From the NCBI RefSeq assembly GCF_002940005.1, contig NZ_MDEF01000012.1: a stretch of DNA of 64,000 nt; one strand, 5' to 3'. Positions 25,189 through 34,011 of the stretch are shown here, piece by piece. Below the pieces are notes generated by a model. It saw only the letters and a program-made list of their open reading frames with translations, had not been told where the DNA came from and ran no database searches. The first letter of the stretch is position 1. Each line of letters starts with the position of its first letter. The position numbers were made by a program, and so were the translations under genes. The stretch comes from Xanthomonas hortorum (GTDB lineage: Bacteria > Pseudomonadota > Gammaproteobacteria > Xanthomonadales > Xanthomonadaceae).

Positions 25189-26907
25189 ATGTCGCGTTGC
25201 TCGCTTGTTGTGCTCGGTGTGATCGGTCTGCTGGCTCCGCTGCTGGGCAGTGCCGCCGATGGCGCATCGCAACGCCTGTCGATTGCCGATGTGCAGGGCG
25301 AAGACACGCGTAGCCCCTACGACGGCCGCGTGGTGGAGGTCGAGGGTATCGTCACTGCCGATACGCGCATCGGCCTTGCCGGCCTGTTCGTGCAGCAGCC
25401 CGGGTTTGAGCCGCGGCGCTCGCATGGCTTGTTCGTCACCGGCGCCGGCGATGCCGAGGTGGCAGCGGGTGATCGCGTGCGCATCATCGGCACGGTGCGC
25501 GAAGTGTCGGCAGGCGGCGAGGCGAGCCTGACCACGGTGGATGCCAGCAGCATCGAGCGGCTCGCCAGCGGCCAGCCGGTACCGGTGCGTATGCTCAGCG
25601 GGCCGCCGGCCAACTGGGAAGCGCTCGAAGGCGAGCATGTGCGCATCGCTGCGTTGACGCTCAACGGCAGCGATCGCCTGGAGACTTATGGCGAGCTGGT
25701 CGCCGCCTTCGGTGGGCGCTTGTGGCAGCCGAGCGAAGTGGCCGCGACCGGCACTCCGGCTTTCACGCAGGTTGAAGCGGAGAACGCACGCCGCCGGGTG
25801 CTGCTGGACGATGCACGCAATGGCCGCAGCCCCAAGACGGTGGCCTATCTGCCGGCAGATGCGGTGTTGCGCACCGGCAGCCTGCTCAAGTCGGTGGATG
25901 GCATCGTCGACCAGCGCTACGACGGCAACTACCGCATCCAGGTGCTGAATCCGCTGACGCTGCCAGCCATGCCGACTGCGGTGGCGCCGCAGGTCGGCGG
26001 CGATCTGCGTATTGCCTCGTTCAATCTGGAGAACTTCTTCAACGGCAATGGCCGCGGCGGCGGGTTTCCGACCAAGCGCGGTGCGCGCACGCATGAGCAG
26101 TTCCAGGCGCAGCTGTCCAAGCTGGTGTCCACCATCGTGCCGCTGCGCGCCGATGTGGCGGCACTGATGGAGCTGGAAAACGACGGCAACGGTGCCGATG
26201 CCGCAGTGGCGCAACTGGTGGCCGCGCTCAATGCCGCCGGCAAGGACAAGGACTGGCAGTTCGTCGACACCGGCAGCGGCCCGGGCGATGACGCGATCCG
26301 GGTTGGCATCGTCTATCGCAGCACCCAGGTCACCCCGGTCGGCAAGCCGGCCACGCTGACCGGTGGGCCGTTCGACAGCCATAGCCGTGTGCCGTTGGCG
26401 CAGGCGTTTCGCAGCACCCGCGGCGCGACCTTCGTGTTGGTTGCCAACCACTTCAAGTCCAAGGGGTGCGGCACCGCCAGCGGCGCCGATGCCGACCAGC
26501 GCGACGGCCAGGCTTGCTGGAACGCCACCCGCACCGAGTCGGCCAAGCGCCTGCACCAGTGGCTGCAGACCGACCCCACCGGCGCGCAGACCAAACTTGC
26601 CGTGTTGCTGGGCGACTTCAACGCCTACGCCATGGAGAGCCCGATGCGCAGCCTGCGGGCCAGCGGCTGGCAGGATGCGTTCGCGGTGGCCGGAGTGAAA
26701 CAGCCTTACAGCTACGTCTACGATGGCATGAGCGGCCGGCTGGACCACGCTTTGCTCAGCCCGGCGATGGCCAAGCAGCTGCGCGGCGCGGTGGAATGGC
26801 ATATCAACGCCGATGTCCTGGACGATGCCGGCTACGCCAAGCGCAATCTGGCCGGTCCGTGGCGCAGTTCCGACCACGACCCGGTGCTGCTGGGCTTTTC
26901 GCTGTAG
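25189..26907 (+). CDS. ExeM/NucH family extracellular endonuclease
   Basis: The 572-residue secreted protein has a signal peptide (MSRCSLVVLGVIGLLAPLLG), an OB-fold nuclease-associated region (about 30-250, with VVEVEGIVTADTRIGLAGLF) and a C-terminal endonuclease/exonuclease/phosphatase domain: RIASFNLENFFNG, MELENDG, VANHFKSKGCG, LLGDFNAY and SSDHDPVLLGF are its metal and catalytic blocks. It should degrade extracellular DNA, in nutrient recovery, biofilm turnover or defence against plant DNA traps. ATG at 25189 has GGAG 7 bases upstream; a GTG two codons earlier is possible. Confidence 0.92.
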   Translation: MSRCSLVVLGVIGLLAPLLGSAADGASQRLSIADVQGEDTRSPYDGRVVEVEGIVTADTRIGLAGLFVQQPGFEPRRSHGLFVTGAGDAEVAAGDRVRIIGTVREVSAGGEASLTTVDASSIERLASGQPVPVRMLSGPPANWEALEGEHVRIAALTLNGSDRLETYGELVAAFGGRLWQPSEVAATGTPAFTQVEAENARRRVLLDDARNGRSPKTVAYLPADAVLRTGSLLKSVDGIVDQRYDGNYRIQVLNPLTLPAMPTAVAPQVGGDLRIASFNLENFFNGNGRGGGFPTKRGARTHEQFQAQLSKLVSTIVPLRADVAALMELENDGNGADAAVAQLVAALNAAGKDKDWQFVDTGSGPGDDAIRVGIVYRSTQVTPVGKPATLTGGPFDSHSRVPLAQAFRSTRGATFVLVANHFKSKGCGTASGADADQRDGQACWNATRTESAKRLHQWLQTDPTGAQTKLAVLLGDFNAYAMESPMRSLRASGWQDAFAVAGVKQPYSYVYDGMSGRLDHALLSPAMAKQLRGAVEWHINADVLDDAGYAKRNLAGPWRSSDHDPVLLGFSL

Positions 26908-27032
26908 CGCAAGCTGGGGTTCGAATCCCGCTGCAGGCGCGTGCGCGATACGTGCTGTCTGCAGCGTAGTTTTCGCGCGCTGCTGCGCTGCCATGGAAAA
27001 AGGCAGGCCGCGAGCGCGCGCGGGACTTGCAC

Positions 27033-27419
27033 CTAGCTCGCGCAATGCCCCGCGCGGCGACGTAGCCGCAGATTGACCAGGTGCGTGCTGGCCAGCAGCA
27101 GGCTGCCGGTCACCGTGATCGGGGTTTCCAGCGTGCCGCCGGCCACCCCGCTTGCGCCGAGCACCAGGCCGGCCAGTCCGAATGCCGCCAATGCCCACAC
27201 CGGCGCGGGCAGTGCGTGTCGGCGATGGCTGCTCCACAGCGCGTAGCCGCTGAGCGGCACGGCGGCGGTGGCGAACACCACATGCACCCATTCGGCCCGG
27301 CTCCAGGCGCCTAGCAGCGGGAGTGCGGCGGCCAGCAGCGGCAGGGCCAGACAGTGCAGCAGACACAGGCTGGACAGCGCGATGGCCGAGCGATCCAGCA
27401 CAGAAGCGGTAGCGCGCAT
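27033..27419 (-). CDS. MerC-domain membrane protein, Zur-linked
   Basis: The 128-residue protein has four membrane helices with the MerC-like CLLHCLALPLLAAALPLLG (paired cysteines). MerC proteins import metal in mercury operons, but no merA, merR or merT is present. The gene sits head-to-head with a COG0523 GTPase gene over a strong Zur-like palindrome, so a zinc-starvation role is more likely than mercury resistance. The substrate is unproven. Confidence 0.82.
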   Translation of the reverse strand: MRATASVLDRSAIALSSLCLLHCLALPLLAAALPLLGAWSRAEWVHVVFATAAVPLSGYALWSSHRRHALPAPVWALAAFGLAGLVLGASGVAGGTLETPITVTGSLLLASTHLVNLRLRRRAGHCAS

Positions 27420-27438
27420 GGAGCATGTCCTGTAGAGG

Positions 27439-27459
27439 AAGTGTTATATAGTAACACTT
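27439..27459. promoter_or_regulatory. Zur-type operator shared by merC-like and COG0523 genes
   Basis: AAGTGTTA (27439-27446) and TAACACTT (27452-27459) form perfect 8-bp arms around TATAG. The GTGTTA/TAACAC arms resemble Zur boxes, which have a TGTTATAATATAACA-like core. The site is 20 bp from the merC start and 22 bp from the GTPase start, where one bound repressor would block both promoters. Confidence 0.75.
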
Positions 27460-27480
27460 CACTCCAGCCAGGCTCTCAGG

Positions 27481-28806
27481 ATGTCCCTGTCCCCCAAGCG
27501 CGATTCACGTCTTCCCGTCACCGTGCTGTCCGGCTTCCTCGGCGCCGGCAAAACCACCTTGCTCAACCGCATCCTGCATAACCGCGACGGCCTGCGCGTG
27601 GCGGTGATCGTCAACGACATGAGCGAGGTCAACATCGACGCGCAACTGGTACGCGACGGCGGCGCGGCCTTGCGACGCACCGAAGAGACGCTGGTGGAAT
27701 TCAGCAACGGCTGCATCTGCTGCACGCTGCGCGACGACCTGTTGCAGGAAGTGCGGCGGCTGGCCGAACAGAAGCGCTACGACTATCTGTTGATCGAATC
27801 GACCGGCATCGCCGAGCCGATGCCGGTGGCGGCCACCTTCGCGGTGCGCGATGCCGATGGCTTCAGCCTGTCGGATATCGCCCGGCTCGACACCATGGTG
27901 ACGGTAGTGGACGGCAGCCGCTTTCTGCAGGATTTCGGTTCGGCCGCCACGCTGGCAGAGCTTGGCCAGCAGGCCGGCCCGGACGACACCCGCGGGCTGG
28001 TGCAGTTGCTGGGCGAGCAAGTGGAGTTCGCCGACGTGCTGGTGATCAGCAAATGCGACCGGATCGATGCGCAGCAACTGATGCGGCTGCGTGCGGTGCT
28101 GCGTGCACTCAATCGCGAGGCGACGATCGTGGATGCCACGCATGGCGAGGTGCCGCTGCGCAGCTTGCTCGATACCGGCCGCTTCGATTTCACCCGTGCG
28201 CAGCTGGCGCCGGGCTGGATGCAGGAGCTGCGTGGGCAGCACACGCCGGAGACCGAGGAATACGGCATCAGCAGCTTCGTCTATCGCGCGCGCCGGCCGT
28301 TCCATCCGCAGCGCTTCGCGCGGATGGTGCAAAGCGGTCTGCCGCAAGTGATTCGCAGCAAGGGCTTTTTCTGGCTGGCCAGTCGCATGGATTGGGTGGG
28401 CGAGTTGTCCAGCGTGGGCGGTGCCACGCAAACCAATGCCGCCGGCTTCTGGTTTGCCGCGCGCTATCGCGTGGATGCGCACGCGATCGGCGAGCCGCTG
28501 CAGACCAGCATCACCCCGCTGCCGTACACCGACATCGGCTGGCAACGTCGGCAGGCCGACTGCTGGACTGCGCCGCTGCCGCAATTGCACGAAGTAGGCG
28601 ATGCCAGCGAATACGCCGCGATGCAGCGGCTATGGCATCCGCTATGGGGCGACCGCCGCCAGGAGCTGGCGGTTATCGGCGTGGACATGGATGCGCCGGG
28701 CACGCGCGCTGCGCTGGACGCGTGCCTGCTCAGCGATCACGAACTGCGCCAGGGCCCGGCGCAATGGCAACTGCTGGACGATCCGTTTCCGCATTGGGAG
28801 CGTTGA
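27481..28806 (+). CDS. COG0523 GTP-binding zinc metallochaperone (ZigA/YeiR type)
   Basis: The 441-residue protein has Walker A at 18-26 (GFLGAGKTT), the metal-binding CxCC motif at residues 78-81 (GCICCTL), ESTGIAEP and the CobW C-terminal domain (about 290-435). COG0523 proteins hydrolyse GTP to deliver zinc to client enzymes. The Zur-like operator 22 bp upstream supports induction by zinc lack. The size and C-terminal domain fit the ZigA subgroup of zinc-starvation proteins rather than cobalamin CobW. Confidence 0.92.
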   Translation: MSLSPKRDSRLPVTVLSGFLGAGKTTLLNRILHNRDGLRVAVIVNDMSEVNIDAQLVRDGGAALRRTEETLVEFSNGCICCTLRDDLLQEVRRLAEQKRYDYLLIESTGIAEPMPVAATFAVRDADGFSLSDIARLDTMVTVVDGSRFLQDFGSAATLAELGQQAGPDDTRGLVQLLGEQVEFADVLVISKCDRIDAQQLMRLRAVLRALNREATIVDATHGEVPLRSLLDTGRFDFTRAQLAPGWMQELRGQHTPETEEYGISSFVYRARRPFHPQRFARMVQSGLPQVIRSKGFFWLASRMDWVGELSSVGGATQTNAAGFWFAARYRVDAHAIGEPLQTSITPLPYTDIGWQRRQADCWTAPLPQLHEVGDASEYAAMQRLWHPLWGDRRQELAVIGVDMDAPGTRAALDACLLSDHELRQGPAQWQLLDDPFPHWER

Positions 28807-29001
28807 GTTCGCGCAAGCGCGCGATCAGCCTGCATCAGCCTGCACGTGATCTGCACCCGACCCGGGGTGGCACCGTGCATTGACGCATGCGGGAAAGACG
28901 CTGGAGACGGCAAAGAGCTGCGCGCGCGACGCACTGACGCCGAATACCTCGCAGCTGCGGGCTGCGACGTGCACTGCGTGCTGTGCCGACATGGAAGACC
29001 G

Positions 29002-30120
29002 TCAGAGGTAACCGTTGTCGATCGCTTCCTGATGGGCGTCCAGTTCGTCTCGATGGCGTTGTCGGCGCTCCTGTGGCGTGGTGGGGATGCTGTCCATCAA
29101 GCGTGGACCGCCCATCCTTTCCAACTGGTCGTCGGTACGTTTGACGATGTCTTCGAGTTCCAGCAGGTTTTCGTAGCCCTGCATCATGCGCTCAAGCCGT
29201 TTTACCTGGCCGGGGTCTGCGCCACTGGCCCTCAACTTAGCCAGGTGTCGCCTGGCGAGGTCATGGTGCCTGGCGAGATCGGACGTGTTGCCAAGCCGAC
29301 GGCGTGCTTCCAGCAGCGCGTTGCGGTTGGAGCGAATGACCTCGCTCTGGACCATGGCCAGCCGGCTGGTCGTGGTTCTCGGTGCGCGTACATGTTCCAG
29401 TGGCGCCAGTGCATGCAGCGTCGCATCGAGTTGCCTGTGGTCGGTCTGACGACTAGGGGGCTGACTGTCGCGGATCTGATTGCGTTGCGCGATCAGATCT
29501 GTCCGCAGGTCAAATAGCCGCTGCTCTTGCTCGGTTGCTTCGCCATCGTCCATGAACAAACGCTTGCTGATTTCACTGCAGCGTTTGTCCAGCAGCGCAA
29601 TCTCTTCATTCAAACTCTGCAATGAGCGCCGTTGCCTGGCTTGTGGCGGAGAAACTATCCGGATAGGTGCCTGCTTGATCGGAGCTGGCCGCGATATCGA
29701 GGCAGTCCGCTGTGGTTCGGGCCCCTTTATGCGCGCCGGCCCGGTGGCCTGTGGAGCAGGCTGCTGCCGGCGTGCATCGACAACGGGCTGCGCGCCATGC
29801 CTTTGCGGTGGGCGAGCTGGCGTGGCCACCTGCGTCACGTAAGGCCTGGGCGCAGCCGAGGTGCGCGTTGGCCGTAGCGCTGAGGAGCTCATGTGCATTG
29901 ACGGCAGCTGTTTGCGCAAGGACTCGAATGATTTGCGCGCGGACGCAAGAAAGGCTTGGGTAGATGTTTTCGCCGCGCCCTGCGGTTTGCTGCGCTTGTG
30001 CGTTTGAGACAGCGGATGCTGCGCGGTCGTCTCAATGTGCTTTGTGGTGGTGGTCGAGGCGGGGCTGGGCGGTTGTGGAGCAATCTGACTGCGGCTGCTC
30101 GAAAACAGTTTCAGGCGCAT
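29002..30120 (-). CDS. xopR: Type III effector XopR
   Basis: The 372-residue protein has an N-terminal half (1-165) rich in S, P, T, Q and R, predicted disordered, as type III secretion signals are. A charged helical C-terminal half follows (QEQRLFDLRTDLIAQRNQIR near 200; HLAKLRASGADPGQVKRLER near 300). The gene follows the COG0523 gene; gene order from XC_0249 (six kb into the window) counts forward to XC_0268, the xopR locus of X. campestris 8004 (from memory). AGGAG 7 bases before the ATG at 30120 sets the start. A PIP box with correctly spaced -10 box precedes it. XopR proteins suppress plant immunity and disturb host actin. Confidence 0.88.
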   Translation of the reverse strand: MRLKLFSSSRSQIAPQPPSPASTTTTKHIETTAQHPLSQTHKRSKPQGAAKTSTQAFLASARKSFESLRKQLPSMHMSSSALRPTRTSAAPRPYVTQVATPARPPQRHGAQPVVDARRQQPAPQATGPARIKGPEPQRTASISRPAPIKQAPIRIVSPPQARQRRSLQSLNEEIALLDKRCSEISKRLFMDDGEATEQEQRLFDLRTDLIAQRNQIRDSQPPSRQTDHRQLDATLHALAPLEHVRAPRTTTSRLAMVQSEVIRSNRNALLEARRRLGNTSDLARHHDLARRHLAKLRASGADPGQVKRLERMMQGYENLLELEDIVKRTDDQLERMGGPRLMDSIPTTPQERRQRHRDELDAHQEAIDNGYL

Positions 30121-30148
30121 GACGAACTCCTGTCGATCGTATGTGCAC

Positions 30149-30209
30149 ACAGTAGCGACCGCCTCCGGTGGCGTGATGCAGGCTGCGAACCGGCGTCGCG
30201 CAAGCCGAA
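30149..30209 (-). promoter_or_regulatory. PIP box and -10 of xopR
   Basis: Reading the minus strand: TTCGG (30209-30205), 15 bases, TTCGC (30189-30185), 30 bases, then TACTGT (30154-30149). This meets the plant-inducible-promoter rule TTCGB-N15-TTCGB followed at 30-32 bp by YANNNT. HrpX is expected to activate from here. The start codon is 28 bases past the -10. Confidence 0.9.
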
Positions 30210-30349
30210 ATGTCACTCTCAATCGATGTGCACGTCGCAGGCGATCGCCGCGCTTGCAGATGCCGCCCTCCGCTCGGCGTCGAGGTATCGAACAATGTGG
30301 TCATGCATGTCCGTCGCCTTGCTTCCGCTGTTGGCAGACTTCCTTCAGG

Positions 30350-31117
30350 TCATTTATCCGAGCCGACAGTCGTAGCCGCCAGGGTGCGGTAGCGTTGCAT
30401 GAGCCGTTGCAGTTTCAGGATCCGCTCGCACGGCGCAGCGCTTTCCTGCAAGCCATCCAGCTGCGCTTCGGCATGCCTGAAGATCTCGGCCAGGCAGGTC
30501 GAGCGAGCAATCGCGTTCAATGCCAGCGATCGCACGTGAGCGCCCTGTATCGCATCGTTGTGCGTATTCGTCAGCTGGTCGGCTGTCGTGGTCGAGGCAT
30601 CCACTTGCTCCAACGGTGCAAGTGCTCGCAGCAGAAACTCCAATTGACTGTCGCGTACCTGATTGCGCCGTGCCAATAGACGATTGCGTTGATCGAGCAC
30701 GCGTTGTTCCTGCGGCATTGCCTGGCGCTCCTCAAGAAACAAGCGCGTGGTAATGGCGTGGTATTGCGTGTTGAGTTGTATCAGGCGGCGGTTCATGCCT
30801 TGCAACAGCGACCGCATCCCAGCGCGCGGCAATCGCGCAGCGCCTGGCGGCGATGCGTGGGACGCAACACCAGCCAGGCACGGCGATGATGGAAACCAGG
30901 CCTGCGCTGCCTGTTGCTGCGTCCGTTGAAGCGTGCAGGCAGGTGCTTGCTCCTGTCGTGCTGCAGCCGCAGGCCGCAAATTTACGCCGCCAGCCGCCGC
31001 AAGCAGCCTGCGCGGTTGGGCAAACAGCCGCGACGTGCCTGCTGAGCCGGAGGTACCGGTTGCATCTGCGGCAGCGCTCGTTGCCTGCCGTTCTTTCAAC
31101 CAGGGATTCAGCCGCAT
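30350..31117 (-). CDS. XopR-like candidate type III effector (tandem paralogue)
   Basis: The 255-residue protein starts MRLNPWLKERQ, resembling MRLKLFSSS of XopR. It has an A/P/Q-rich, probably disordered N-terminus and a helical part related to XopR: between residues 106 and 158 (about XopR 168-220), 23 of 53 positions are identical by hand, including QEQR and RNQxRDSQ, then LRALAPLEQV against LHALAPLEHV and LQRLMQRYRTL against LERMMQGYENL. ATG at 31117 has GGAG 9 bases upstream; the longer TTG start is not supported. It has its own PIP box. I know of no described function. It is shorter than XopR, mostly in the N-terminus and the tail. Confidence 0.85.
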   Translation of the reverse strand: MRLNPWLKERQATSAAADATGTSGSAGTSRLFAQPRRLLAAAGGVNLRPAAAARQEQAPACTLQRTQQQAAQAWFPSSPCLAGVASHASPPGAARLPRAGMRSLLQGMNRRLIQLNTQYHAITTRLFLEERQAMPQEQRVLDQRNRLLARRNQVRDSQLEFLLRALAPLEQVDASTTTADQLTNTHNDAIQGAHVRSLALNAIARSTCLAEIFRHAEAQLDGLQESAAPCERILKLQRLMQRYRTLAATTVGSDK

Positions 31118-31158
31118 GACCCACTCCAACCGGACGACAAGCCCTGTGTGTGGTCGCT

Positions 31159-31219
31159 ACGGTATCGAGCTTGTTTTACCGAACCCGGTACGCTGCGAAC
31201 AAACGGCCCGCTAACCGAA
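31159..31219 (-). promoter_or_regulatory. PIP box and -10 of the XopR-like gene
   Basis: On the minus strand: TTCGG (31219-31215), 15 bases, TTCGC (31199-31195), 30 bases, TACCGT (31164-31159). The architecture is base-for-base that of the xopR promoter (same half-sites, same spacings), which points to duplication of the whole unit with its promoter. The transporter gene ends 10 bp upstream. Confidence 0.88.
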
Positions 31220-31229
31220 CCTGATGTTT

Positions 31230-32102
31230 TCAAGCGGTGTACATGCCCCATGCGATGGCGGCGATCGCGGGCACCGCGAGCAGCAGACCCACGCGCACGG
31301 GTGTACCGATACGCTCATTGAATCCGAGCGCACCCACCAGCACGCCAAGGACGACCACGCCGATGTTCATGCTTGCAAAGACCGTAGCGGGGCTGTGCGG
31401 CAATGCCTGATGGGCGCGCACATAGCAAAAGATGTTGCCGAAATTGAGCATGCCCAGCAGCACGCCGGCCACGACGTTGCGGCCGTCCATCCGCACGCCG
31501 CGTGTCCAGCGCAGCCCCTGCAGCAGCGACATCAGGACGAAGGCGATGGCGAAGCACAGCGTGAGCGAGGTCAGCGACGACGTACCGGCCTGCGCGATGG
31601 TCTTGAGCAACAGATCGATCAGTGCAAAGCCCATCCACACACCCAGTAGCCACAGCCACGCAGACGAGGGAGATGGCGCAGCGCGGTCGCGCGGATCTGC
31701 GCGTTGCACGATGCATACGATGGCCAGCAGGCCCATGCCCAGTCCAGTCAGCTTCCATCCGTTGAACGGCTCGCCGAACAGGGTGAAAGCCGCCGCCAAC
31801 GACAGCAGCAACGACAAACGTTGTGCCATCTCGGTACGCACGATGCCGGCGGTGGTCACGGCGCGCGCCAGCACCATGAAGATCGACGGCAGCGCAACCG
31901 AAAGCGCCAGCAATGCTGCCCACGGTGTGGACGGCGCATGCAGCGTGTCCAACGCAGGATCCAGCAACAGCCACGCCAGGACGGCGGCGGTGGCGTAGTT
32001 CCAGGTGATGGTCTGGGAAGCATCCAGGCGATAGCGCGGCACCAACTTGAGAAGTACCGACACCAGGACACTGCAGACAACGGCAAACAGCAGGAAATAC
32101 AT
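31230..32102 (-). CDS. EamA/DMT family transporter
   Basis: The 290-residue protein has about ten membrane helices in two homologous halves (FLLFAVVCSVLVSVLLKLV at the start; AWLWLLGVWMGFALIDLLLK at the middle; NIGVVVLGVLVGALGFNERI at the end), as in the drug/metabolite transporter superfamily. The substrate is not recognisable. The start ATG at 32102 is the first with a membrane segment; the open frame upstream runs into the opposite hydrolase gene. It lies head-to-head with the alpha/beta hydrolase gene (66 bp). Confidence 0.86.
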   Translation of the reverse strand: MYFLLFAVVCSVLVSVLLKLVPRYRLDASQTITWNYATAAVLAWLLLDPALDTLHAPSTPWAALLALSVALPSIFMVLARAVTTAGIVRTEMAQRLSLLLSLAAAFTLFGEPFNGWKLTGLGMGLLAIVCIVQRADPRDRAAPSPSSAWLWLLGVWMGFALIDLLLKTIAQAGTSSLTSLTLCFAIAFVLMSLLQGLRWTRGVRMDGRNVVAGVLLGMLNFGNIFCYVRAHQALPHSPATVFASMNIGVVVLGVLVGALGFNERIGTPVRVGLLLAVPAIAAIAWGMYTA

Positions 32103-32168
32103 AGGCAACGCAACGAATTGTGCAGGCAGGGCGATGAACGCGGCCGGCGGGGCGGCTATTATGAGGGC

Positions 32169-32831
32169 ATGTCCAATCTCCCATTCCCCACCGAATCGGC
32201 TGCGTTGACGTTGGAGGGGCCTGTCGGCCCGCTCGATATCGCGGTCGATCTGCCCGAGCCGGACGTCGCTGTGCAACCGGTCACCGCCATCGTCTGCCAT
32301 CCGCTCTCCACCGAGGGCGGCAGCATGCACAACAAGGTCGTCACCATGGCCGCGCGCGCGTTGCGCGAGCTGGGCATCACCGTGGTGCGCTTCAATTTCC
32401 GCAGTGTCGGCAGCTCGGCCGGCAGCTTCGATCATGGCGACGGCGAGCAGGACGATCTGCGTGCGATTGCCGCGTGGGTGCGCAGCCAACGCCCGGGCGA
32501 CACGCTGTGGCTGGCCGGTTTCAGCTTTGGCGCCTACGTGTCGTTGCGCGCTGCCGGCTCGCTCGAACCGCAGGTGTTGATCTCGATCGCGCCGCCGGCC
32601 GGGCGCTGGGATTTCAGCGATATGCAGCCGCCTGCGCACTGGTTGGTGATTCAGGGCGATGCCGATGAAATCGTCGACCCGCAGGCGGTTTACGACTGGC
32701 TGGACACGTTGGAGCAGCAACCCGAGCTGGTGCGCATGCCCGACACCAGCCACTTCTTCCACCGCAAATTGATCGACCTGCGCGGTGCGATCCAGCATGG
32801 TGTCCGGCGCTGGTTGCCGGCCGCAGTCTGA
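32169..32831 (+). CDS. Alpha/beta hydrolase, KanE/COG2945 type
   Basis: The 220-residue protein has the small dienelactone-like hydrolase fold: AIVCHPLSTEGGSMHNKVV (HPxxxxGG), FNFRSVGSSAGSFDHGDGE, the nucleophile in AGFSFGAYVSLRA, acid GDADEIVDP and histidine DTSHFFHRK. These are the COG2945 blocks. Function is probably an esterase or peptidase in the cytoplasm, but no substrate is known. It is followed by zapE at 84 bp on the same strand. Confidence 0.85.
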   Translation: MSNLPFPTESAALTLEGPVGPLDIAVDLPEPDVAVQPVTAIVCHPLSTEGGSMHNKVVTMAARALRELGITVVRFNFRSVGSSAGSFDHGDGEQDDLRAIAAWVRSQRPGDTLWLAGFSFGAYVSLRAAGSLEPQVLISIAPPAGRWDFSDMQPPAHWLVIQGDADEIVDPQAVYDWLDTLEQQPELVRMPDTSHFFHRKLIDLRGAIQHGVRRWLPAAV

Positions 32832-32915
32832 CCGCGGCATGGCCCACGCATAGGCGTATCGCTCTGCGATGCGCCGTTAAGCGGGCTTGGCAGCAGCCGG
32901 CCCGCGGAGAACACG

Positions 32916-34010
32916 ATGACTGAGATGACCCCGTCGCAGCGCTACGCCGCCGGCGTACAACGCGGCGACTGGCGCGCCGATCCTGCGCAGCAGGCGGCAC
33001 TGGCGGAGCTGGACCGTATCCACGAGGCCTTGGTGGACAGCGCGCAGGATGGCTGGCTGGACCGGCTGTCGGCCTTCTGGAAAAAGCCCGAGCCGGTGCG
33101 CGGCCTGTATTTCTGGGGTGGGGTGGGGCGCGGCAAGACCTTCCTGGTCGACCTGTTCTACGACGGCCTGCCGATCAAGCAGAAATACCGCACGCATTTC
33201 CACAGGTTCATGCGCGGCGTGCACGAGCAATTGCGCGAGCATGCCGGGCAAAGCGACCCGTTGGCCAAGATCGCCCAGCAGTGGCGCGAGAATCTGCGCG
33301 TGCTGGTGCTGGACGAATTCTTCGTCACTGATATCGGCGATGCGATGTTGCTGGCGCGCTTGCTGGAACGTTTGTTCGCCGAAGGGGTGACCCTGGTGAC
33401 CACCTCCAACACCGCGCCGGAAAACCTCTACGCCAATGGCTTGCAGCGCGACAGCTTCATGCCGGCGATCGGCTTGCTGCAGAAGTTCTGCGTGGAGCTG
33501 TATGCCGAAGGCACCGAGGATTACCGCATGCGCGCATTGACGCGTTCGCCGGTGTACCGCGCGCCGCTGGATGCGCAGGCCGATGAGTGGCTCAGCCAGC
33601 GCTGGAGCGAATTGAGCGGAAATGCCGAGGCACGTGGCGGCAATATCGAAATCGAAGCGCGCAAGATCGCGGTGCGCGCACGCGGCAAGAGCATCGCCTG
33701 GTTCGACTTTGCTGCGCTGTGCGAAGGCCCGCGCGGCCCGGGCGACTACATCGAGATCGCGCGCGAATTCACCACGGTGCTGCTGGGTGGCATTCCGCAT
33801 TTCGACCGCATGAACGAGGACGCGGCGCGCCGTTTCGTCAATCTGATCGACGAGCTGTACGACCGCCACGTCAATCTGGTCTGCACCGCGCAGGACGCCC
33901 CGCCGGCGTTGTACAGCGGCCAGCGCCTGGCCGGCGCCTTCGAGCGCACCGCCTCGCGTTTGATCGAGATGCAGAGCGCCGAATATCTGGCCACTGCGCA
34001 TCGGGCATAA
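32916..34010 (+). CDS. zapE: Cell division protein ZapE (AFG1-like ATPase)
   Basis: The 364-residue P-loop ATPase has Walker A at 68-75 (GGVGRGKT), Walker B (LRVLVLDEFFVTD), and TTSNTAPENLY as sensor-1-like asparagine, all ZapE/AFG1 features. In E. coli ZapE acts on FtsZ polymers at constriction and is needed under low oxygen or heat. RBS: GGAGAACACG precedes the ATG at 32916. The next gene starts 1 bp after the stop, so the DUF1963 protein is probably co-translated. Confidence 0.93.
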   Translation: MTEMTPSQRYAAGVQRGDWRADPAQQAALAELDRIHEALVDSAQDGWLDRLSAFWKKPEPVRGLYFWGGVGRGKTFLVDLFYDGLPIKQKYRTHFHRFMRGVHEQLREHAGQSDPLAKIAQQWRENLRVLVLDEFFVTDIGDAMLLARLLERLFAEGVTLVTTSNTAPENLYANGLQRDSFMPAIGLLQKFCVELYAEGTEDYRMRALTRSPVYRAPLDAQADEWLSQRWSELSGNAEARGGNIEIEARKIAVRARGKSIAWFDFAALCEGPRGPGDYIEIAREFTTVLLGGIPHFDRMNEDAARRFVNLIDELYDRHVNLVCTAQDAPPALYSGQRLAGAFERTASRLIEMQSAEYLATAHRA

Positions 34011-34011
34011 C

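Noticed and set aside
27033..27419. Mercury-resistance operon
   Set aside because: No merR, merA, merT or merP is near, and a Zur-like operator controls the gene.
25129..27462. A 777-codon open frame on the minus strand
   Set aside because: It lies opposite the NucH nuclease and MerC genes, has low-complexity A/R/Q/H composition and no domain; it is a GC-rich shadow frame.
30121..30222. Longer start for xopR at 30222
   Set aside because: That start would lie upstream of the PIP box and -10; AGGAG and the -10 position favour 30120.
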